From Neobacillus sp. FSL H8-0543 (GTDB taxonomy: Bacteria; Bacillota; Bacilli; Bacillales; Cytobacillaceae): 64,000 nucleotides of DNA. How positions within the stretch are numbered: position 1 is the stretch's first letter; the number at the start of each line of letters is the position of its first letter. Where the stretch lies: assembly GCF_038592905.1 (NCBI RefSeq), contig NZ_CP151943.1, positions 406,001-470,000 of the forward strand. Direction: 5' to 3'. The notes beneath the pieces were generated by a model, which saw nothing but the letters and a program-made list of their open reading frames with translations, searched no databases and was not told the DNA's origin. Below, piece by piece: positions 50,646-60,569 of this stretch. Position numbers and translations under genes: made by a program.

Positions 50646-52067
50646 TTACTCCGTTTTGAAGCTGATTAGTTTTAGTTCGGTCATTTCTTCGACAGCGTAC
50701 TTGATTCCTTCTCGGCCCATCCCGCTCATTTTTACCCCGCCATAGGGCATTTGGTCGACGCGGAAGGTTGGAATTTCATTGATCATTACACCGCCAACCT
50801 CAAGCTTCTTTGCGGCCTGAAGCGCTTTATGAATATCATTGGTGAAGATGCCTGCTTGGAGTCCATACTTTGAATCATTAACAAACTCGATTGCTTCGTC
50901 GAAATGGTTGAAACGATTGATATGAACAACAGGGGCAAAAACTTCTTCACAACTGACCTTCTCCATTAAAGGAACATCCGCCAACACCGTAGGCTGAAAA
51001 ATCCCATCCTTGATGCCGCCGCCTAGTTTTAAAACTGCACCATTACGTACTGCTTCATCCACCCAATCCTTTGTCCGCTGGTTGTCACCTCTTGTGATGA
51101 GCGCTGAAAGGTCGGTATCTTCTTCAAGCGGATCACCAGCTTTTAACTTTTGGGTTTCGTTTATAAATTGTTCAACGAAACGATCAAAAATATTTTCATG
51201 GACAAAAATACGCTGAATCGAAATACAAACCTGCCCTTGATAGGCAAAAGCTCCGCTCACAATTTTTGGTATTACTTTTTCGATTGATATAGCATCATCT
51301 ACAATCAATGCTGAGTTTGAACCCAATTCAAGAGTGACACGTTTTAATCCGGAGTTTTCACGAATATATTTACCGACCTCTGGGCTTCCCGTAAAGGTGA
51401 TCATCTTAATTCTCTCATCTTTCATTAAAATATCGCCAACAGAGCGTCCACTGCCGGTTATCACATTTAATGCACCCTTAGGCAGGCCTGCCCGATGAAA
51501 ATACTCAGCAATTTTATAGGCAGATAATGGCGTTTGGCTCGCAGGTTTAAGCACAACTGTATTTCCTGCTGCAATTGCAGGGCCTACTTTGTGGGCAACA
51601 AGATTCATAGGAAAATTAAATGGAGTAATCGCCGCAATAACACCTAACGGTTCGCGGATGGTAAAAGCAAGTCGACCTTGCCCGCCTGGTGCAGCATCCA
51701 TCGGTACTGTTTCTCCGTGGATTCGCCTTGCTTCATGTGCTGCAAACGTGTAGGTAATAATCGTACGATCCACTTCTGCACGGGCAGCCTTTAATGGCTT
51801 AGCAGCCTCCTTAGCAATGATCCTTGCGCATTCCTCTTTTTCGGCCTTAAGGTACCCTGCTACCTTTTCGAGAATTTCAGCACGTTCAAAGGCAGGCATT
51901 GCAGCCATTGCAGCCTTAGCTTGCTCGGCTTCACTTATAGCATCAAGCACATCTTCATGACTGGCAATGGCAATATCGCCAAGGTACTCTAAATTATATG
52001 GATTTTTTAGCTCGGCATAGGAAAGGGCATTTCGATTTTCCCCGCCAATCCACAATGGTTTCTTCAA
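50646..52067 (-). CDS. NAD(P)-dependent aldehyde dehydrogenase of the kam/yod cluster
   Basis: 473 residues, TTG start after GGAGGGAGA. Catalytic Cys in GQVCISIQR (about residue 283) and Glu in TLELGSNSA (about residue 249); ITPFNFPMN and the GSGRSVGD cofactor segment are intact. The sequence belongs to the lactaldehyde/semialdehyde type. By context it may oxidise succinate semialdehyde formed from 4-aminobutyrate, or another aldehyde of lysine breakdown. In B. subtilis I do not recall such a gene between yodQ and yodP. Confidence 0.85.
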   Translation of the reverse strand: MKKPLWIGGENRNALSYAELKNPYNLEYLGDIAIASHEDVLDAISEAEQAKAAMAAMPAFERAEILEKVAGYLKAEKEECARIIAKEAAKPLKAARAEVDRTIITYTFAAHEARRIHGETVPMDAAPGGQGRLAFTIREPLGVIAAITPFNFPMNLVAHKVGPAIAAGNTVVLKPASQTPLSAYKIAEYFHRAGLPKGALNVITGSGRSVGDILMKDERIKMITFTGSPEVGKYIRENSGLKRVTLELGSNSALIVDDAISIEKVIPKIVSGAFAYQGQVCISIQRIFVHENIFDRFVEQFINETQKLKAGDPLEEDTDLSALITRGDNQRTKDWVDEAVRNGAVLKLGGGIKDGIFQPTVLADVPLMEKVSCEEVFAPVVHINRFNHFDEAIEFVNDSKYGLQAGIFTNDIHKALQAAKKLEVGGVMINEIPTFRVDQMPYGGVKMSGMGREGIKYAVEEMTELKLISFKTE

Positions 52068-52119
52068 TATTCTCCCTCCAATTTTCCAATTTTTATCATT
52101 ATTATTCTATTGTATCACT

Positions 52120-53409
52120 TTACTGGTCTTCCTTCGCAGTATTCTCCTCACATACTACACACCATTTGAGTAACGTTAGGGCAATGATTTCGCTTGCTAA
52201 AAACATCTCCTCCAGGACGATATGCTCATTTGCATCGTGAGCGGTTTCTGTCACTCCTGGACCAAATACAACAACGGGTGTATCTCCAACATTTGAAAGA
52301 ATTCCGCCATCCGTCCCCCACGGACTTGCTTCGATTATTGGATCCACTCCCTTTATATCCGCAAAACACTCAGAAAGAGTCTGCATTAACGGGTGATCAC
52401 TATTAAGATTACCTGGTAGCCATCTGCCCCCAAACCACTCAATTTGGAGAGGGTTTTCCTGAAACCACGCATCTTGCTCATTTAGTTCAAGAAGGCAGTT
52501 TGTCATTTCTTGTTGTGCAGCTGTTATCGTTTCATCTGGTGCTACCCCCATTCTTCCTTCAATAACAGCCACATCTGGAACAGAGGATGGCCATTCTCCA
52601 CTGTTTATTTTTCCTATATTAATAGGGATTGGAATTGGAACTTTATCAAAAAGCGGATCAACGATTTTTCTGTTTCGCTCTTTCTCTAATCGCTGCAAAC
52701 TATCTATGACAATTAGTGCTTTTTCAATGGCGCTTACCCCTTCGTACCTTGTGCCGCCGTGGGCTGCCCTCCCCTTCACCTTGATACGAAACCACATCGA
52801 ACCCTGCTGCTTAGGAAAGATTTTCATGTTTGTCGGTTCTGGAATGATGGCACCGTCCGCTGTGTAGCCTCTGAGCACTGCTGCAAGAGTACCCGCCCCG
52901 CCGCTTTCTTCTTCAATGACACTTTGATAAATCACATCCCCCTTAAGTTTGATGCCCGTCGCAATTAACGATTCAATAGCCATTAACAGTGCAACTGTTC
53001 CGCCCTTCATATCAGTTGCACCACGCCCATAAAGTTTTCCGCACTCAATTTGTCCGCTGAATGGATCATGCTTCCAGTTCCTCTCATCACCAACAGGGAC
53101 GACATCGATATGTCCGTTTAAGATAATCGATTTTCCTCCACCGGATCCTTTTAAGACTGCTACTACATTCGGATTCCCGCCAAAGCTCTTGCGGTCACAA
53201 CAATAGACTGGATGCTGCATTAGACCATCCCCTCCAATTTCCCATATATCCAAGGAGAGGCCAAGCTGACGGCATTTCTCAATAATAATCGCCTGGGCAC
53301 TGCTTTCATTTCCCCGAGTACTATTCTCTTGTACAAGTAATTGTAAAAACCTAGCTCCCCTCGCTCGATTTTCCTTTAGCCATTGCTTAATAGCCAATTC
53401 ATTACTCAT
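52120..53409 (-). CDS. yodQ: M20 family deacylase YodQ
   Basis: 429 residues from ATG 53409, 11 bases after AAAGGAG. ArgE/DapE/ACY1-type dinuclear zinc hydrolase: HxD in NGHIDVVPV, then GRGATDMKGG, EEESGG and a C-terminal His in TAHDANEHI. By context it may remove the acetyl group from 4-acetamidobutyrate or an equivalent acetylated intermediate. Starts 23 bases after yodR. Confidence 0.88.
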   Translation of the reverse strand: MSNELAIKQWLKENRARGARFLQLLVQENSTRGNESSAQAIIIEKCRQLGLSLDIWEIGGDGLMQHPVYCCDRKSFGGNPNVVAVLKGSGGGKSIILNGHIDVVPVGDERNWKHDPFSGQIECGKLYGRGATDMKGGTVALLMAIESLIATGIKLKGDVIYQSVIEEESGGAGTLAAVLRGYTADGAIIPEPTNMKIFPKQQGSMWFRIKVKGRAAHGGTRYEGVSAIEKALIVIDSLQRLEKERNRKIVDPLFDKVPIPIPINIGKINSGEWPSSVPDVAVIEGRMGVAPDETITAAQQEMTNCLLELNEQDAWFQENPLQIEWFGGRWLPGNLNSDHPLMQTLSECFADIKGVDPIIEASPWGTDGGILSNVGDTPVVVFGPGVTETAHDANEHIVLEEMFLASEIIALTLLKWCVVCEENTAKEDQ

Positions 53410-53432
53410 TAATTCGTTCACTCCTTTATGGC

Positions 53433-54098
53433 TTAATATGGGATCAGGCGAATCTGTTCACTATTTTTAAGCTCACAGCCAGTTTTGTTCAGAACATCGT
53501 TTAAATCAAATGGGGCAAATAACTCGGTCAATCGCAGGCCTTCTGCCGTTACTGTAAAAACCGCCAGGTCTGTTATGATCATATCGACACAGGTAGCAGA
53601 GGTTAACGGTAAGGTACAAGCGGGAACGATCTTCGGTCTTCCCGCTCGGTCACAATGATTCATTACTACGATTACTTTTCTTGCCTTTTGCGCAAGCTCC
53701 ATTGCTCCACCCATTCCAGGTACTTTTTTTCCAGGAACTATCCAGTTTGCAAGATCACCCTTCTCGCTCACCTCAAGTGAACCCAAAATAGTTAGGTCAA
53801 CACGTCCCCTGCGGATCATCCCGAAGGCAATCGTACTATCACAGTAAGATCCGCCGCTGTTTAATGTAACAGGAAACCCTCCTGCATTGCATAGATTTTC
53901 ATCCTCTTCACCTTTACTTGGACTTGGTCCCATTCCAGTGATTCCGTTTTCTGCATGAAACATCACTATCCTGTCGTTCGGTAAATGGTTAGGAACGAGA
54001 GAGGGAATCCCAATTCCAAGATTAACAACCATTCCCGTTTGAATTTCCTCTGCTGCTCTTCTTGCCATTCGATTTCGGCTATCTACTCCCATGCCCAT
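53433..54098 (-). CDS. yodR: CoA-transferase subunit B (YodR)
   Basis: 221 residues, family I CoA-transferase beta chain (AtoA/ScoB type). VNLGIGIPSLVPNHL at the N-terminus and the catalytic glutamate in HAENGITGMGP (about residue 50). It overlaps yodS by 16 bases, and AAAGGAG lies inside yodS. With YodS it should activate or release the acetamido-acyl chain in the beta-lysine route. Confidence 0.92.
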   Translation of the reverse strand: MGMGVDSRNRMARRAAEEIQTGMVVNLGIGIPSLVPNHLPNDRIVMFHAENGITGMGPSPSKGEEDENLCNAGGFPVTLNSGGSYCDSTIAFGMIRRGRVDLTILGSLEVSEKGDLANWIVPGKKVPGMGGAMELAQKARKVIVVMNHCDRAGRPKIVPACTLPLTSATCVDMIITDLAVFTVTAEGLRLTELFAPFDLNDVLNKTGCELKNSEQIRLIPY

Positions 54099-54775
54099 TT
54101 CCAGTTCACTCCTTTTGAAGGTATGACGTAATCGACAAACACCCCTGGAGTGATAATTTCATCTGGATGCAAACTGCCCAGCGGGACAATTTCCTCAACT
54201 TCGGCAATCGTTAAATCACCCGCCATCGCAACAAGCGGATTGGTGTTCCTGGCACTTTTGTCATAAATCAGATTTCCATATGGATCAGCTTTTTTCGCAA
54301 ATACAATTGACACTTCTGCAGTTAAAGCAGATTCAACTAAAAAGTCCTTACCATTAAGAAGAAAATGTGGTTTATTGCTTGAGACGATTTCGTTATCCAT
54401 TCCAATATCCGATAAAATTGCCGGCAGTCCTACGCCGCCTGCACGAATTCTTTCTGCAAGAATTCCTTGCGGAGAAAATTCGACTGCAAGTCTTCCTTCA
54501 TGCATTAACTTACCTGCAATCGGATTGGAACCAATATGTGAAGCAATAACTTTTATCGCCCTTTCTTTACTAACTAACTTACCAATGCCAATATGCGGAA
54601 AACCTGTATCATTTCCGATTAACGTCAGCTTACTAATTCCTTTCTCAAGAATTGCGTCAATAAGTTCAGGTGGAGTTCCGACTCCGCCGAACCCACCAAA
54701 CATCAACGTCATTCCATCGTTGAAGAACCCCATCACATGCTCTAGCGTCGTAATTTTTCCAAACGGATTATCCAT
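54083..54775 (-). CDS. yodS: CoA-transferase subunit A (YodS)
   Basis: 230 residues, family I CoA-transferase alpha chain (AtoD/ScoA type). GGFGGVGTPPELID at the N-terminus is the CoA-binding loop; SPQGILAERIRAGGVGLPA is the standard mid-chain motif. The ATG directly follows the yodT stop (TAAATG), so the two are coupled. Confidence 0.92.
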   Translation of the reverse strand: MDNPFGKITTLEHVMGFFNDGMTLMFGGFGGVGTPPELIDAILEKGISKLTLIGNDTGFPHIGIGKLVSKERAIKVIASHIGSNPIAGKLMHEGRLAVEFSPQGILAERIRAGGVGLPAILSDIGMDNEIVSSNKPHFLLNGKDFLVESALTAEVSIVFAKKADPYGNLIYDKSARNTNPLVAMAGDLTIAEVEEIVPLGSLHPDEIITPGVFVDYVIPSKGVNWKWAWE

Positions 54776-56134
54776 TTACACATCACCAACCGTCCTGTGA
54801 TTATTCAGATACTCTGAAAAGTTTTCAAATGTTTGGTTCAATAATTGGATTAATTCATCCATTTCCTGCTTTGTAATGGTTAAAGGCGGAGAAATAATAA
54901 TGGAGTCACCGTTAATTCCGTCGATGCCTGCACCAGCTGGATAAATGAGCAGACCATTTTTCTTTGCCATTTCAACTAATTTTGATGTAACCATAGATGT
55001 TCTTAAAAAAGGTGTTTTGGTTTCACGGTTTTCCACGAATTCAATCCCCAACATTAACCCCTTCCCGCGGATATCACCAATAAAGGTAAATTGACTTTTT
55101 AAGTTTTCAAGTTGTTTTATTAAGTAAATGGACTTCCATTCTACTTCTTTGACAATCTTATTTTTTTCCAAATATTCGAGAACCGCTAAGGAAACTGCAC
55201 AGGATTGCGGGTTAGCGCTTAATGTATGTCCGCTCATAACAATTTTTGACCCTTTCAAAATCGGTTCCATCACCCTTTCACTTGCGAGGGCAGCGGCAAT
55301 TGTTGCATAGCCAGCTCCCATCCCCTTCCCTAAAGCTACAATATCAGGAACGACATCCCATTGCTCCATCGCAAGCATGGACCCCGTCCTTCCAAAGCCT
55401 GTCATAACCTCATCAGCAATAAATAAAATATCATTGTCGTCGCATATTTTTTTAATCACTTTAAAATAGTCCTTCGGTGGCGTAATCGCTCCCCCGGCAG
55501 CTCCAATCACTGGCTCAGCAATAAATGCTGCAATGTTATTAGCACCTATTCGTTTTATAGCCGTTTCCAACTCATGTGCACATAAAAAGCCACAGGAGGG
55601 TGCCTCAAGACTATAGGGGCAACGGTAACAATACGGCGGGTGAATCACTGGAAAATCCTCAAGGAGCGGTACGAACCTTGCTCTTCTGCTGGTATGGCCA
55701 GACATGGAAAGTGCCCCTAGAGTAATTCCGTGATAACTAACCCAACGGGATAAAACCTTTGTTTTGGTTTGGATGCCTTTTTCCTGCCAATATTGGATAG
55801 CCATTTTCATCGCCGTTTCCGTTGCTTCAGAGCCGCTATTAACAAAAAAGCACCAATTAAGCTCCCCGGGTGTAAGTTCAGCGATTTTTTTTGCTAACTT
55901 TTCCGCCGCTTCACTGGTAAACTGTGAACGGTACACAAACGATACCCTGTTTGCTTGTTTCTGCATTGCTTCAATAATCTCCGTCACCCCGTGCCCGATA
56001 TTCGCTGTGACCGCCCCCGAAGCCGCATCCAAGTATCTCTTTCCTTCCATATCAACCAGATAGACCCCTTTGCCATAATCAATCGTTGGCAACGTTTCAT
56101 CGAGGACTGGCTTAATAAGAAATGATCGTTCCAA
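54776..56134 (-). CDS. yodT: class III aminotransferase YodT
   Basis: 452 residues, PLP-dependent. IADEVMTGFGRTG carries the PLP-binding aspartate, and the Schiff-base lysine is in ALGKGMGAGYATIAA. TTG start about six bases after GTGGTG. Within the cluster it is the likely transaminase of N6-acetyl-beta-lysine. First gene of the yodT-yodS-yodR-yodQ-ALDH unit. Confidence 0.93.
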   Translation of the reverse strand: MERSFLIKPVLDETLPTIDYGKGVYLVDMEGKRYLDAASGAVTANIGHGVTEIIEAMQKQANRVSFVYRSQFTSEAAEKLAKKIAELTPGELNWCFFVNSGSEATETAMKMAIQYWQEKGIQTKTKVLSRWVSYHGITLGALSMSGHTSRRARFVPLLEDFPVIHPPYCYRCPYSLEAPSCGFLCAHELETAIKRIGANNIAAFIAEPVIGAAGGAITPPKDYFKVIKKICDDNDILFIADEVMTGFGRTGSMLAMEQWDVVPDIVALGKGMGAGYATIAAALASERVMEPILKGSKIVMSGHTLSANPQSCAVSLAVLEYLEKNKIVKEVEWKSIYLIKQLENLKSQFTFIGDIRGKGLMLGIEFVENRETKTPFLRTSMVTSKLVEMAKKNGLLIYPAGAGIDGINGDSIIISPPLTITKQEMDELIQLLNQTFENFSEYLNNHRTVGDV

Positions 56135-56179
56135 AACGGCACCACTTCCCTTTTCTTAATATTCCAGGTCTTTTAGTTA

Positions 56180-56187
56180 ATTGTATG
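56180..56187 (-). promoter_or_regulatory. candidate sporulation promoter -10 (sigma-E-like) of yodT
   Basis: Minus strand CATACAAT, an exact sigma-E -10, 46 bases before the yodT start. No good -35 sits at the right distance, so this is tentative. In B. subtilis the yod genes are made in the mother cell. Confidence 0.3.
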
Positions 56188-56232
56188 AACAGATTTATGT
56201 TTCTTTCGTTATATTTAAGAATAAACAGCCCG

Positions 56233-56263
56233 AAAAAAAAACAGACACGCGTGTGTCTGTTTT
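56233..56263 (-). terminator. terminator of the TPR-C39 gene
   Basis: AAAACAGACAC / GTGTCTGTTTT with a GCGT loop; a run of nine T follows on the minus strand. Confidence 0.9.
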
Positions 56264-59200
56264 ATTTACTAACAACTTTTAAGTTTTCTAAGTCCTTATC
56301 ACTTTCCGCTAGATTTTGGAAGTATCCTTCTAAATCATGTTCAAAGACAAATTCCAATACCCGTTTCGCTTCTTCAACTCGGCTTAGCAGCGCTAAATAA
56401 CAAGCTTTATTGTAATGCGCCAGCAGATTATCAGATTCGAATTGAAGGACAAAATTATTTATTTCAAGTGCCTTTTCGACTTCATTTAATTGCCTTAATG
56501 TCAATCCAAGCCCTATTCTAATGTCTGAATCGTAAGGATGATAGACCAGTGCGTTTTCAAGCAGTTCCTTCGCTTCCAAATAACGCCCTTGGGCATTGTA
56601 TAATTGTCCTAAACGGGAATGCGCATTGCTTTCGAAGGGATTCACGTCAATAATCCTCTTTATTCGTTCTTCTGCTTCTTCCGTATCTCCTAATTCACAC
56701 ATACATAGGGCAGTTAAATACTGCAGATGCGTGTCACTCCGGTCTGAATTTAATTGACGTTCAAACAACGGAAGTGCAGATTGATAATTTTCTATAGTTA
56801 AGAAGTTCATAGCTAACTGATAGGCAATCCGATCATCCCAATGTTGCTTTAATATTTTTTGTAATATTTTTATCGCTTCTTCTGCAAGATCGAAATTTTC
56901 ATAGAATTTAGCAAACCGGCTGACAGCCGCCAGATTGCTATTATCCAATTTTATCGCTAACTCATATAACTCAATAATTGAACCAAAAATCGAAATTTGC
57001 TTCGTGCGATTCTTTAATTTACGAACAAAACGACTAAAGACATTACCTTCCCCAATGTCAGTCCAGTTTATTTTCGAAATGTATTGTTGACCTGCTTCGG
57101 CAGATAATAAAAATCTCGAACTTTTCACTTCCTTCTTACCTTTTAAGGCATGGAGGAAAGCGGGCAAGCTAGACCATTTATTCGCTTCAGCAGTATAGAA
57201 TATTAATGATTGGTAGATCCCTTCATCATCAGGATACTTATTTAATAGAATCTCAAGTATGGCATCTGTCCTTTCCCAATTTTTCGTTTTGATAAACAGC
57301 TTCATTTGGTGGTGTATCAGCTCAGGATGATCCGGTTCTATCGCGAGCGCTGAAGCAAGATACTCCTCTTCCTCAGAAATTCTTCCAAGTGCACCATAAA
57401 CATATGACACGGCATCAAGCTGCCATATCTTCGAGTCGGCTCCTTCTAAAAATTGGAGCTTGTTTAATAATTGATTTAGCCCTTCCTCATCCAAAATAGA
57501 GGCTAAGTATTCTATATTTACACTAAGGGGCGAAAGTTCAAGGATACTTAAAAGGTATTCCGCTTCATCCTCATGCTTCCCTTCAATACCGGCTATTTCT
57601 GCCAGTCTCTCTAAAGCAGACTCAATCTGTTTATCAAGCCCTATGCACTGTTTAAAAGCATCGGCGGCAAGGCCGTACTGTCCGATTTTAAAGTAAACCT
57701 CACCTAGGCGATAATAGGAATAAGCATTCTCCCTGACCTTTAAGGCAGATTGATAGCACTCAATCGCAAATGAAAATTGAAGCTGTTCTTCATATAATGA
57801 ACCCTGATAGCAAGCATACTCAATTAGATGCGGATTTTCAGCAAACTTCAACCCCAGGAAATTTATTGCACGATCAATTAAAGATGACTCTTCCACCATT
57901 CTCACATAATGCTCTAAAGCTTCAGTTAAGTTTCCTTGAATCTTGCTTATCCCTTCCTCAACGAGTTGAAGTCCTTCCTCGAGTAATGGAACACTATCCT
58001 TTTCTTTTGCCCATTTTGCAAGCAACTCGCCGCTATTAATTAAATACTCACTATCATCTTCAAAACGGGGCAAATGATTTTTAATAAATTCAACGGCTTC
58101 TTCTTTATTAATAATCATTTCAGCCAATCCTATATAAGCAAACCGTTCATCAGGAAATAATTCGATACACGTTTGAAAATAGTGACTTGCTGCAGTGGTA
58201 TCATCATACTCCCGGTAATACTCTCCCAGTCGGACATAAAGCTGAGGGGAATTAGCCGAATCAAGCCCTGACAATAGTAGTTCTTCTGCCAGCAAGGGCT
58301 GTTCAAACTCATATTCATAAAGGTCGGCTGCAGCAAGGTAGGAATATGGAACATGGTTATCTAGTTTGATAGACAGTAAATAACCCCTCATCGCCTTCCT
58401 AAGCTTTCCAAGCCGCTGATCAAGACGCGCTCGTTCATACCAGGCATGGCCATCTGCTGGTTCATCCCTAATCAGTCGGTTATAAATCTGACGAGCCTCC
58501 TCGTACTCTTCCTTTTCAATTAACACGGCCGCATGATTGATACGGACAAACCGATCCTTGGGTGCTAGCTCCATACTAATCATTGAATAGTACTCTGCCT
58601 TATTAATATCCTCATTATAAAGATACGACAAGGCGAGATAGCTCCAGGTATAATATTGATCATAGTCGATTTGCAGAGATTTTCTAAAGTAGTTAATCGC
58701 TTCCTGCATTTCAGAAAAATAAAGAGCAATTCGCCCATTTAAAAAGTGATAGAGCGGACTGAAGGTTTTTCGAACGGTATGCTTTAACTGCTCTCGTGAC
58801 TGCTCCATTTTTTGCAGACGCATATAAGCCTGGGCAATATGTAAATTCATAAAATCATTATTCGGGTAAAGCTCCAAAAGTTTCTCAATACATTGAAGGA
58901 TGAAATCACTATATTCCTCAAAGGAAAAATGCTTGACAACATATATGGCTGTATAAGGAACATCCAGGTTTTCTTTGAGAAACTGAAAAAACAACTCCTT
59001 GTACTGGTCCTCCTCTTCCTCCAGCTTCTCACCTAAATAATTGATCGTTCGGAAATACTGGTTCTCCTCCGTTGATAGAAAGGCTAACTCAGCAGCCCTT
59101 TCCTTTGGCACACAGACAATCGACATATAGCTCGTTGCCACATTTACTTTTTCAAGGTCTTCGCTTGACAAATAAATCGTTTCAAGCATATTCGGGTCTT

Positions 59201-60422
59201 GAATATGATAAAAATCAAAACGGCTGTCATACCCTGTCATAAGCTGAACATGCGAAGAATGTTCAAAATCAACGCTTAACAGAACTGGGATATTCTTCGC
59301 CAACAATGTTTGATAATGCTCTTTTTTCCCGATGAAGTAACGACATTCATATCCAATGCTTTCGAGATAATTGACGGTTGTCGACAGCTTCGAGCCGGTA
59401 AAGTCGAAAATATGGCCAGCAATTTCATCCTGAGTGATATTCATTCCGTAGAAAGTCAGAATCATCTCTAAGCTTGCTGGTACACAATAATTGCTTTTTT
59501 GAATAATTGGGTTGATATCCAGTTTTGTTAACATACCTTGTTGATTTTTCATTCTAAAAAGGGAATTCTTTTTCTCATGAGTAAAAGCTTTGAGACGATC
59601 AAAATCAGCAAGTTGATAATAAGCAATTTCCGTTAAATGGTGAAAATACCGTACAAACGCATGCTCAGGGATTTTTTCATTCAATACCTGGATTACTTCT
59701 AACAGTTTTGTTGGCATTCCTAGGTCTCGAAAGCGCTTTGCCTTTTCTAACTGAAAGGAAGGTGTTTCCGGGTAAAGCTTTTCACCCTTTTCAATTAGCT
59801 CTAAGGATTCCTTAAGCTCGCCATTGGCTGCCAGCAAATCTGCTAACAGTAAATAACAAATCCGCCCTTTTTCCTCCGTCTCCATGCCTTTTGTTAGATA
59901 CTCCCGGGCGCGCTCTCTATTTCCTAATTGTATATATACATACCCAAGCTTATCTTCAATCGGCCTTGGTGATTGTTTAATTTTTTCAAGTAAAAGTTCT
60001 GCCTCTTTTACTCGTTTCATCTCTAGCAAACAACGAAGCTTGCAAAAATAAATCCTCTCTATTTGTTCACTATGGTGAATACCTTCACTATTTTCAGCGA
60101 TTGCATTTGAAATGAGTTCATCTGCTTCGATTAATTTCCCTTGATCCAAAAGCTCTTCGCAATACCAGGAAATCGTTACTAGATTGGGATATCTGCGGTA
60201 GGCATAGCGAGTAATAAAGGAACTTATGTGAAACATTAAGAAATGGTCTGTCAAACGAACCATCACCTGAAATTCCTCTACAGAATCAATCCTTAGTAAT
60301 TCCGCTTTAAACTCAGAAAAACGAAGGTTTTTTAACCGATATATTTCTTTATTTACTATAGTTAAGGCTTGGTCATATTCCCTTTTTTCATACAAGGCTT
60401 TTAGCTGCGCTATAATAGTCAT
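56262..60422 (-). CDS. giant TPR protein with embedded C39-like cysteine peptidase domain
   Basis: 1386 residues, ATG after GAGAGGTGG. No signal peptide or membrane helix. Residues 1-290 are TPR-like helical repeats. Residues 300-440 form a peptidase C39-like domain: oxyanion Gln308, nucleophile Cys313 in NYCVPASLEM, His391 in SSHVQLMTGYD and Asp409 in HIQDPN, so the triad looks complete. Residues 450-1386 are TPR repeats (for example HAWYERARLDQRLGKLRKAM, AYSYYRLGEVYFKIGQYGLA). Likely a cytoplasmic scaffold with a cysteine protease or amidase centre. No transporter or peptide precursor lies nearby. Function unknown. Confidence 0.85.
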   Translation of the reverse strand: MTIIAQLKALYEKREYDQALTIVNKEIYRLKNLRFSEFKAELLRIDSVEEFQVMVRLTDHFLMFHISSFITRYAYRRYPNLVTISWYCEELLDQGKLIEADELISNAIAENSEGIHHSEQIERIYFCKLRCLLEMKRVKEAELLLEKIKQSPRPIEDKLGYVYIQLGNRERAREYLTKGMETEEKGRICYLLLADLLAANGELKESLELIEKGEKLYPETPSFQLEKAKRFRDLGMPTKLLEVIQVLNEKIPEHAFVRYFHHLTEIAYYQLADFDRLKAFTHEKKNSLFRMKNQQGMLTKLDINPIIQKSNYCVPASLEMILTFYGMNITQDEIAGHIFDFTGSKLSTTVNYLESIGYECRYFIGKKEHYQTLLAKNIPVLLSVDFEHSSHVQLMTGYDSRFDFYHIQDPNMLETIYLSSEDLEKVNVATSYMSIVCVPKERAAELAFLSTEENQYFRTINYLGEKLEEEEDQYKELFFQFLKENLDVPYTAIYVVKHFSFEEYSDFILQCIEKLLELYPNNDFMNLHIAQAYMRLQKMEQSREQLKHTVRKTFSPLYHFLNGRIALYFSEMQEAINYFRKSLQIDYDQYYTWSYLALSYLYNEDINKAEYYSMISMELAPKDRFVRINHAAVLIEKEEYEEARQIYNRLIRDEPADGHAWYERARLDQRLGKLRKAMRGYLLSIKLDNHVPYSYLAAADLYEYEFEQPLLAEELLLSGLDSANSPQLYVRLGEYYREYDDTTAASHYFQTCIELFPDERFAYIGLAEMIINKEEAVEFIKNHLPRFEDDSEYLINSGELLAKWAKEKDSVPLLEEGLQLVEEGISKIQGNLTEALEHYVRMVEESSLIDRAINFLGLKFAENPHLIEYACYQGSLYEEQLQFSFAIECYQSALKVRENAYSYYRLGEVYFKIGQYGLAADAFKQCIGLDKQIESALERLAEIAGIEGKHEDEAEYLLSILELSPLSVNIEYLASILDEEGLNQLLNKLQFLEGADSKIWQLDAVSYVYGALGRISEEEEYLASALAIEPDHPELIHHQMKLFIKTKNWERTDAILEILLNKYPDDEGIYQSLIFYTAEANKWSSLPAFLHALKGKKEVKSSRFLLSAEAGQQYISKINWTDIGEGNVFSRFVRKLKNRTKQISIFGSIIELYELAIKLDNSNLAAVSRFAKFYENFDLAEEAIKILQKILKQHWDDRIAYQLAMNFLTIENYQSALPLFERQLNSDRSDTHLQYLTALCMCELGDTEEAEERIKRIIDVNPFESNAHSRLGQLYNAQGRYLEAKELLENALVYHPYDSDIRIGLGLTLRQLNEVEKALEINNFVLQFESDNLLAHYNKACYLALLSRVEEAKRVLEFVFEHDLEGYFQNLAESDKDLENLKVVSK

Positions 60423-60569
60423 TATCCACCTCTCACTTTGGCACGCAATATGTTTTACCTATAGCATATTAAAAAATGGCATAAAATTCTATAGCAGATG
60501 CAAATCTGTCTTTTACTTTTCGAAATGATTATTATAGAATACACTTAGATTTATATAAGGAAGGTCCTA

